DNA from: DATBLZ01 sp036555065
GTDB taxonomy: Bacteria > Pseudomonadota > Gammaproteobacteria > Steroidobacterales > Rariloculaceae
Direction of reading: 5' to 3'
NCBI GenBank assembly: GCA_036555065.1
Contig: DATBLZ010000081.1
Location: 12,701-76,700 of the forward strand
DNA length: 64,000 bases
Below are positions 59,634 through 64,000 of the stretch, piece after piece. How positions within the stretch are numbered: position 1 is the first letter of the stretch; each line of letters opens with the position of its first letter. The position numbers were made by a program, and so were the translations under genes. The notes under the pieces were generated by a model. That model saw only the letters and a program-made list of their open reading frames with translations. It was not told the DNA's origin and did not search any database.

Positions 59634-60299
59634 CTAGCCGATCGCATCGAGCGCCGCCCGCGCCGTCGAATCCGTCCAGTCCGTGACGCGCTGCCAAACC
59701 CCCGGCGCAGCCCCGCAACCGGAGCCGATCTCGACCGCGAGCGGCTCGCCCGCCGCTGCGTCGCTCGGCCGCGCAACGGAGCGCGTAAAAATGCCCGTAG
59801 GCGTCTTGTAGACCTCGTGAATACGCTCGGTGTCGATGGTCTGATAGGTCGAGCTTCCGTAGGTCGTATCGATGAGGAAGTTCAAGTCGCCGAGCGAGCG
59901 CGCGACCGCGACGACGTCGACCGCGGTCGGCTCGCCGAGCGAGTGCGCGAGAGTCGGCTTGCGGTTTTCGTCGTCGATCGAGCTATACCTGCCTTCGAAG
60001 CGCTCGAGGCGGTACTGCGAATCGAGGCCGAGCAGCAGCGCCCAGTATTTCCACTTGAGAAATTGGGCATCGATCCGCCATTGGTCGCCGAGAATCGGCA
60101 ACGCCCGCTCGGTGCAGAGATCACCGGTTCTGAGATATGCGAGATACTCCTGCTCGCCCGTGCGCTCGAAGCGGACCTCCGCGATCAGAGTCTCGGCAGT
60201 CAAGGTGCTGTAGGTATGGATCGACGCGCCGAGCAAGACGATGAAGAGGAAGATGCCGAGGCAAAGCGCGAGAACCGAGGTCTTGAGGATTCTGCGCAT
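59634..60299 (-). CDS. Membrane-anchored protein of unknown function
   Basis: A 221-residue protein with one N-terminal hydrophobic helix (LKTSVLALCLGIFLFIVLLGASIHTY, positions 6-31) and a large extracytoplasmic domain: YLRTGDLCTERALPILGDQWRIDAQFLKWKYWALLLGLDS (about 55-95) and LNFLIDTTYGSSTYQTIDTERIHEVYKTPTGIF. I recognise no named domain. It converges with the cyclotransferase gene (stops adjacent) and is divergent from the cupin gene by 22 bp. Confidence 0.65.
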   Translation of the reverse strand: MRRILKTSVLALCLGIFLFIVLLGASIHTYSTLTAETLIAEVRFERTGEQEYLAYLRTGDLCTERALPILGDQWRIDAQFLKWKYWALLLGLDSQYRLERFEGRYSSIDDENRKPTLAHSLGEPTAVDVVAVARSLGDLNFLIDTTYGSSTYQTIDTERIHEVYKTPTGIFTRSVARPSDAAAGEPLAVEIGSGCGAAPGVWQRVTDWTDSTARAALDAIG

Positions 60300-60321
60300 A
60301 GTTGCAGAATATCATGCGCTC

Positions 60322-60825
60322 ATGGAGAAGAACGCGAAGCGAATCGTCGAACGTTTCGGATTGATTCCACATCCCGAAGGCGGTCATTTCCGCGAAGTGT
60401 ATAGAGCTCCGTTGCACACCGCGCACCCCGGCATTCCGGCCGGGCATGACAACCGACGCTCTGCAGGGACACTCATATATTTCTTGCTCGCGGGAGCCGA
60501 GTTCTCGGCCTTCCACCGCGTTCGCTGGAGCGACGAGATCTGGCACCTCTACGCGGGCGGCCCGCTCGAGCTGCATACGATCGGCCTCCGCGGCGACTAC
60601 GCAAAACACGTGCTGACGACCGACCTTGGGAGCGGCGAGCCGACGGCCGTCGTTCCGGCGGGTGCGCTGCAGGCTGCGCGTCTTGCGCCCGCGGCCGCTT
60701 GGGCGTTCGGCGGCTGCACGGTCGCGCCCGGATTCGATTTCGCGGACTTCGCCATGCCGCCGCGCGCCGAGCTCCTAGCCGCACATGCGCGGCATGCGGC
60801 CATCATTCGCGAGCTCACGCGCTGA
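60322..60825 (+). CDS. Cupin-fold DUF985 protein
   Basis: A 167-residue protein from ATG 60322. GLIPHPEGGHFREVYRAP, STAGTLIYFLL-type strand (SAGTLIYFLLAGAEFSAFHRV), DEIWHLYAGGPLELHTI and AWAFGGCTVAPGFDFADF match the DUF985/Cupin_5 family. His and Glu in the cupin motifs suggest a metal or sugar-binding pocket. Biochemical role is unknown. Confidence 0.86.
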   Translation: MEKNAKRIVERFGLIPHPEGGHFREVYRAPLHTAHPGIPAGHDNRRSAGTLIYFLLAGAEFSAFHRVRWSDEIWHLYAGGPLELHTIGLRGDYAKHVLTTDLGSGEPTAVVPAGALQAARLAPAAAWAFGGCTVAPGFDFADFAMPPRAELLAAHARHAAIIRELTR

Positions 60826-60835
60826 AGACGCAGCG

Positions 60836-61459
60836 ATGCTCAAAATCTGGGGCCGGCGCAACTCCGTCAACGTGCAAAAGGTGCTTTGGTGCGCAAGCGA
60901 GCTCGCGCTCCCTTACGAGCGAATCGATGCGGGGCTGCAATTCGGCCAGAACAAGGAACCCTGGTACCTGGCACTCAATCCCAACGGCCGCGTGCCGTTG
61001 ATGCAAGACGGCGCGTTGACGCTCTGGGAGTCGAACTCGATCGTGCGGTATTTGTGCGCGACGCACGATCACGGCGGCCTCTATCCGGCGGAACCGGGCC
61101 GGCGCGCCGCGGCCGAGAAATGGATGGATTGGCAGCTTTCGACGCTCGCGCGGCCCGTCTCGATCGTGTTCCAGAACCTCGTGCGCACATCCCCAGCCGA
61201 GCGCGATCTCGGCGCCGTCGGTGTCTGCACGGCGGAGGCCAATGCGGGGTTTTCGCTGCTCGACCGCCACCTCAGCACACAGCGGTTCGTCGGCGGCGAG
61301 GAGTTCTCGATGGGCGACATCCCCGTCGGCGCCTTCGCCCACCGTTGGCTCGCGCTCGACGGCGTCGAGCGGCCGCCCTGGCCGGCCCTCGGCCGTTGGC
61401 TGGCGGAGCTCGGCGCGCGCAGAGGCTTTCGCGCGCACGTCATGGTTCCGTTGAGCTAA
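60836..61459 (+). CDS. Glutathione S-transferase family protein
   Basis: A 207-residue protein from ATG 60836. The thioredoxin-like N-domain has LKIWGRRNSVNVQKVLWCASEL and NPNGRVPLMQDGALTLWESNSIVRYL, which carry the Ser and cis-Pro/Glu-Ser glutathione-binding features. The helical C-domain ends MGDIPVGAFAHRWLAL. Class looks closest to the bacterial theta/YfcG-like group. It is 10 bp after the cupin gene. Confidence 0.9.
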   Translation: MLKIWGRRNSVNVQKVLWCASELALPYERIDAGLQFGQNKEPWYLALNPNGRVPLMQDGALTLWESNSIVRYLCATHDHGGLYPAEPGRRAAAEKWMDWQLSTLARPVSIVFQNLVRTSPAERDLGAVGVCTAEANAGFSLLDRHLSTQRFVGGEEFSMGDIPVGAFAHRWLALDGVERPPWPALGRWLAELGARRGFRAHVMVPLS

Positions 61460-61617
61460 ACGTGGTAAGTTTCTATAAAGCATAGAAAAAGACGCCGTCG
61501 GCCGATCGCTCCCACGAACGTGAATCAGCGCAAGGAACGGGGTCTAGCGGATAGACATAATTCGTCCCCGCGGCACGCCGAGCGCGCCCGCGGTAGTGTT
61601 TTAGACGGGAGGCATGC

Positions 61618-63858
61618 GTGTCGGTCAGGAAAGTCGTCGGTCTAGTCGCCCTGCTCTTGTGCGCAACGACCGCGGCTGCGCAAGAGGCGGAAGTCCTGTT
61701 TCCACGCCCGGCCGAGCTTATGCCGGCGGTGCGTTTCTGGACGCGCGTCTACACCGAAATCGATACGAGCTCGGGGTTTCTCCACGATCCCGTCAATCTC
61801 GACGTCGTCTACGAAACGCTGCGCTTCGCGCCGAATCCGAGCCCACGCGAGCGCCGCCGCGCAACCGCGCGCGCCACGGAGCGATATAGCGCGATTCTGA
61901 CGCAGCTCGCGAGCAACGATCGGTCGGCGCTGAGCACCGAGCAAGCGCGTGTGCTCGCGCTCTGGCCCGCGGACACGAGCCGCGCGGAGCTCCGCGCCGC
62001 GGCCGGCCGCATCCGTTTCCAACTCGGCCAGGCCGATCGGTTCAAGGCGGGGCTCGAGCGCTCCGGCCGCTGGAAGAGCTACATCGAGCAAGTGTTCGCC
62101 GAGAAAGGCGTGCCGCGTGAGCTCGCGGCCTTGCCGCACGTCGAGTCGTCATTCGATCCGACCGCATACTCGAAGGTCGGCGCGGCCGGGCTCTGGCAGT
62201 TCACGCGCTCGACGGGCCTGCGCTACCTGCAAATAGACCATATCGTCGATGAGCGTCGCGATCCGTTTCTCTCGACGCATGCCGCAGCGCAACTCCTGAG
62301 CGATAACTATTCCGTCATCCACAGCTGGCCGCTCGCGATCACGGCTTACAACCACGGCCTCGCCGGCATGCGCCGCGCCGTCGAGCGGGAGAGCACCACT
62401 GACATCGGCGTCATCGTCCGCGACTACAAGAGCCGGATATTCGGCTTCGCCTCGCGTAACTTTTACGCGGCGTTTCTTGCGGCTGTCGAAGTCGACCGCA
62501 ACTACGAACGCTATTTCGGCCCGCTCGACGTCGATATGCCGGAAGATCTGGCCGTCGTCGTGACGCCCGATTACATGGAAGCGTCGACGATCGCGAAGGC
62601 CTTGAACGTACCCGCGAGCGAGCTACAGCGCCTCAATCCCGCGCTCATGGAAACGGTCTGGGCTTCGGACAAGCTCGTTCCCCGAGGATTCGAGCTGCGC
62701 GTTCCGGCGCGCCCTGACACCGACGCCGCAACCTTGCTCGCGAGCGTGCCGAACGAAGCCCGCTTTGCCGCGCAGCGGCCCGACGTGCAGCATCGTGTTC
62801 GCTCCGGCGAGACCCTGTCGGTGATTGCCCAGCGGTATCACATCAGCGTCGCCGCGCTCATTCGCGCCAACGGTCTCAACAACCGCGGGTTCATCCGCGC
62901 GGGGCAAGTATTGAACCTGCCTCAAGCAGCCGGTGGCGCAGCCGTTATGGTAGCGGCGGCCCAGGCTCCCGAGCCGCGCGGCGAGGAGCCGCCCGGTGGC
63001 GAATACGTCGTCCAACGCGGCGACAGCATCGATCGCATCGCACGCCGCTTCGGCATCGATCAAGCGGAGCTCTTGAGCGCAAACGATATCTACGATCGCA
63101 ATCGGATATACGTCGGCCAAGTGCTGCGCCTGCCGGGCGAGGACGGTGTGCTCCAGGATGCCGCGCAGGTCTTGCCGGCCGTGGCCGTGGCCGTTGCCGA
63201 TACGCTGCTGCCGGCAGCCGCCGCCGACGAGCCCATTGCCGTTGCGTCCATTGCCGACGAGCCGGTCGTGACGGTCGCAAGCGTATCGGCCGCAGACGTT
63301 TCCCTAGTCGCCCTGAGCGACGACGCCCTCCCCGCCGCGCTCGACGTCGAGGACGCCGAGTCCGATCCCGAATCGAACGTGCTCGCGAGCACGCAGGCGC
63401 CGCTCGCTGCAGACCCGAGCGACTACACCGTGGCCGCGGATGGGACCATCGAGGTGCAGGACGTCGAAACTCTCGGGCACTATGCCGACTGGTTGGAGAT
63501 CCGCACGCAGCGGCTGCGCGACGTCAATGGCATGCCGTTCGATCGGGCCGTCGTCGTCGGACAGCGGATCAGTCTCGACTTCTCGAACGTCGACGCCCAG
63601 ACCTTCGAGCAACGTCGCATCGGGTATCACGAGCAACAGCAGGAAGCGTTTTTCCGCGCCTACCAGATCGTCGATATCCGCGAGCACGTGATTCGTCCGG
63701 GCCAATCGGTCTGGGTGCTCGCGCAACGCACGTATAACGTCCCCGTGTGGCTGCTGCGGCAGTACAACCCCGACCTCGACCTCGAGCACGTGAACCCGGG
63801 CACGGTCGTCAAGTTCCCGCATCTCGAGCGAATCGACGCGGAGAACGACGCCGTCTAG
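61618..63858 (+). CDS. Exported MltD-like lytic transglycosylase with LysM repeats
   Basis: A 746-residue protein; GTG 61618 has GGGAGG 5 bp upstream and opens a signal peptide (MSVRKVVGLVALLLCATTAAAQ). The SLT domain (about 155-300) has PHVESSFDPTAYSKVGAAGLWQF with the catalytic Glu and AITAYNHGLAGM. LysM repeats follow: HRVRSGETLSVIAQRY, YVVQRGDSIDRIARRF, a degenerate one at YTVAADGTIEV, and HVIRPGQSVWVLAQRTY. An Ala/Asp-rich linker (about 515-600) splits them. It cleaves peptidoglycan and binds it through LysM. It lacks the MltD lipobox. Confidence 0.9.
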   Translation: MSVRKVVGLVALLLCATTAAAQEAEVLFPRPAELMPAVRFWTRVYTEIDTSSGFLHDPVNLDVVYETLRFAPNPSPRERRRATARATERYSAILTQLASNDRSALSTEQARVLALWPADTSRAELRAAAGRIRFQLGQADRFKAGLERSGRWKSYIEQVFAEKGVPRELAALPHVESSFDPTAYSKVGAAGLWQFTRSTGLRYLQIDHIVDERRDPFLSTHAAAQLLSDNYSVIHSWPLAITAYNHGLAGMRRAVERESTTDIGVIVRDYKSRIFGFASRNFYAAFLAAVEVDRNYERYFGPLDVDMPEDLAVVVTPDYMEASTIAKALNVPASELQRLNPALMETVWASDKLVPRGFELRVPARPDTDAATLLASVPNEARFAAQRPDVQHRVRSGETLSVIAQRYHISVAALIRANGLNNRGFIRAGQVLNLPQAAGGAAVMVAAAQAPEPRGEEPPGGEYVVQRGDSIDRIARRFGIDQAELLSANDIYDRNRIYVGQVLRLPGEDGVLQDAAQVLPAVAVAVADTLLPAAAADEPIAVASIADEPVVTVASVSAADVSLVALSDDALPAALDVEDAESDPESNVLASTQAPLAADPSDYTVAADGTIEVQDVETLGHYADWLEIRTQRLRDVNGMPFDRAVVVGQRISLDFSNVDAQTFEQRRIGYHEQQQEAFFRAYQIVDIREHVIRPGQSVWVLAQRTYNVPVWLLRQYNPDLDLEHVNPGTVVKFPHLERIDAENDAV

Positions 63859-63881
63859 AGCCTGCGGCGCGAACCGTCTCC

Positions 63882-64000
63882 ATGGCGCGCGAAGATCTCG
63901 GCAAGCCCCTGGCGCAGCGCGTGATCGCGGTTCCGGAGACTCGGCAGCTCGATGTGCTTGCGAACCTGCTGGTCGCGCGCGGCGCGAGCGTCGTACGCTG
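63882..64000 (+). CDS. Uroporphyrinogen-III synthase-like protein, 3' truncated
   Basis: An open frame from ATG 63882 to the window edge: MAREDLGKPLAQRVIAVPET, then RQLDVLANLLVARGASVVR. The strand-loop pattern R-V-x-V-P-E-T-R followed by L-x-x-L-L-x-x-x-G-A resembles the start of HemD. Only 39 residues are visible, so the assignment is tentative. Confidence 0.45.
   Translation, partial: MAREDLGKPLAQRVIAVPETRQLDVLANLLVARGASVVR

Noticed and set aside
61495..61516. GATCGCTCCCAC upstream of the transglycosylase resembling half of a REP element
   Set aside because: The head GTGGGAGCGAT is present on the minus strand, but the matching stem is degraded (GGCCGACGGCG). It may be a decayed copy and is not strong enough to annotate.
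1..64000. Search for tRNA, rRNA, CRISPR and insertion sequences
   Set aside because: No T-loop-type GGTTCGANTCC context, direct-repeat array or transposase frame was recognised by eye. A computed scan could still find a divergent tRNA.

Overview
The window is about 64 kb of GC-rich bacterial chromosome with dense coding and no gap above 300 bp. No rRNA, tRNA, CRISPR array or insertion sequence was seen. A complete MSHA-type type IV pilus locus, YajQ, GlcDEF and REP-like palindromes of the type GTGGGAGCGGCTT-AGCCGCGA point to a gammaproteobacterium. The many secreted quinoproteins, a Ser/Thr kinase with a beta-propeller and a PadR/permease-prefix pair recall soil lineages such as the Steroidobacteraceae. 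That placement is inference.

Layout. (1) 1-5.9 kb: the end of an S41 peptidase, a small lipoprotein, an EamA transporter, a D-2-hydroxyacid dehydrogenase, a PQQ-type sugar dehydrogenase bracketed by inverted REP elements, and a two-domain VOC protein. (2) 5.9-26.6 kb: a surface-attachment block. A hybrid histidine kinase and a REC-EAL protein (minus strand) sit divergent from the MSHA operon mshI-pilN-J-K-L-E-G-F-like-A-A-C-D-O-P-Q, which is followed by a PAS-GAF-PAS-GGDEF-EAL protein. MshE carries an N-terminal MshEN c-di-GMP-binding domain, so the pilus motor is flanked by enzymes predicted to make and break its ligand. (3) 26.6-37.9 kb: a small secreted protein, glycolate oxidase glcDEF, a second PQQ-type sugar dehydrogenase, a secreted NHL propeller, an AlbA/Schlafen-like protein, and a minus-strand group of SRPBCC protein, YajQ and a di-heme quinoprotein dehydrogenase. 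That dehydrogenase probably starts at a CTG codon and carries the D-W-D signature of lanthanide-type enzymes. (4) 38-43.8 kb: a membrane Ser/Thr kinase with an extracytoplasmic propeller, a putative nucleotidyltransferase pair, an AbrB/PIN toxin-antitoxin module with a palindromic operator, and a secreted protein of unknown function. (5) 43.8-57.1 kb: a compact one-POTRA BamA-like barrel, a PadR regulator with a membrane protein, and a gamma-resorcylate-decarboxylase-like amidohydrolase divergent from a nine-gene catabolic and transport operon (3-hydroxyisobutyrate dehydrogenase-like, MmgE/PrpD, a LivH/LivM-LivG/LivF/LivK ABC transporter, CMD, aldehyde dehydrogenase, MBL-fold lactonase-like). 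(6) 57.1-64 kb: an orphan ParA divergent from a CHAD protein, a glutamine cyclotransferase, a membrane-anchored unknown, a DUF985 cupin, a glutathione transferase, an MltD-like transglycosylase with LysM repeats, and the start of a uroporphyrinogen-III synthase-like gene.

The most unusual observations are REP-like palindromes apparently inserted in frame inside glcF and twice inside the MmgE/PrpD gene, a recent tandem duplication of the MshA-type pilin together with its leader, and the CTG start and metal-site signature of the quinoprotein dehydrogenase.
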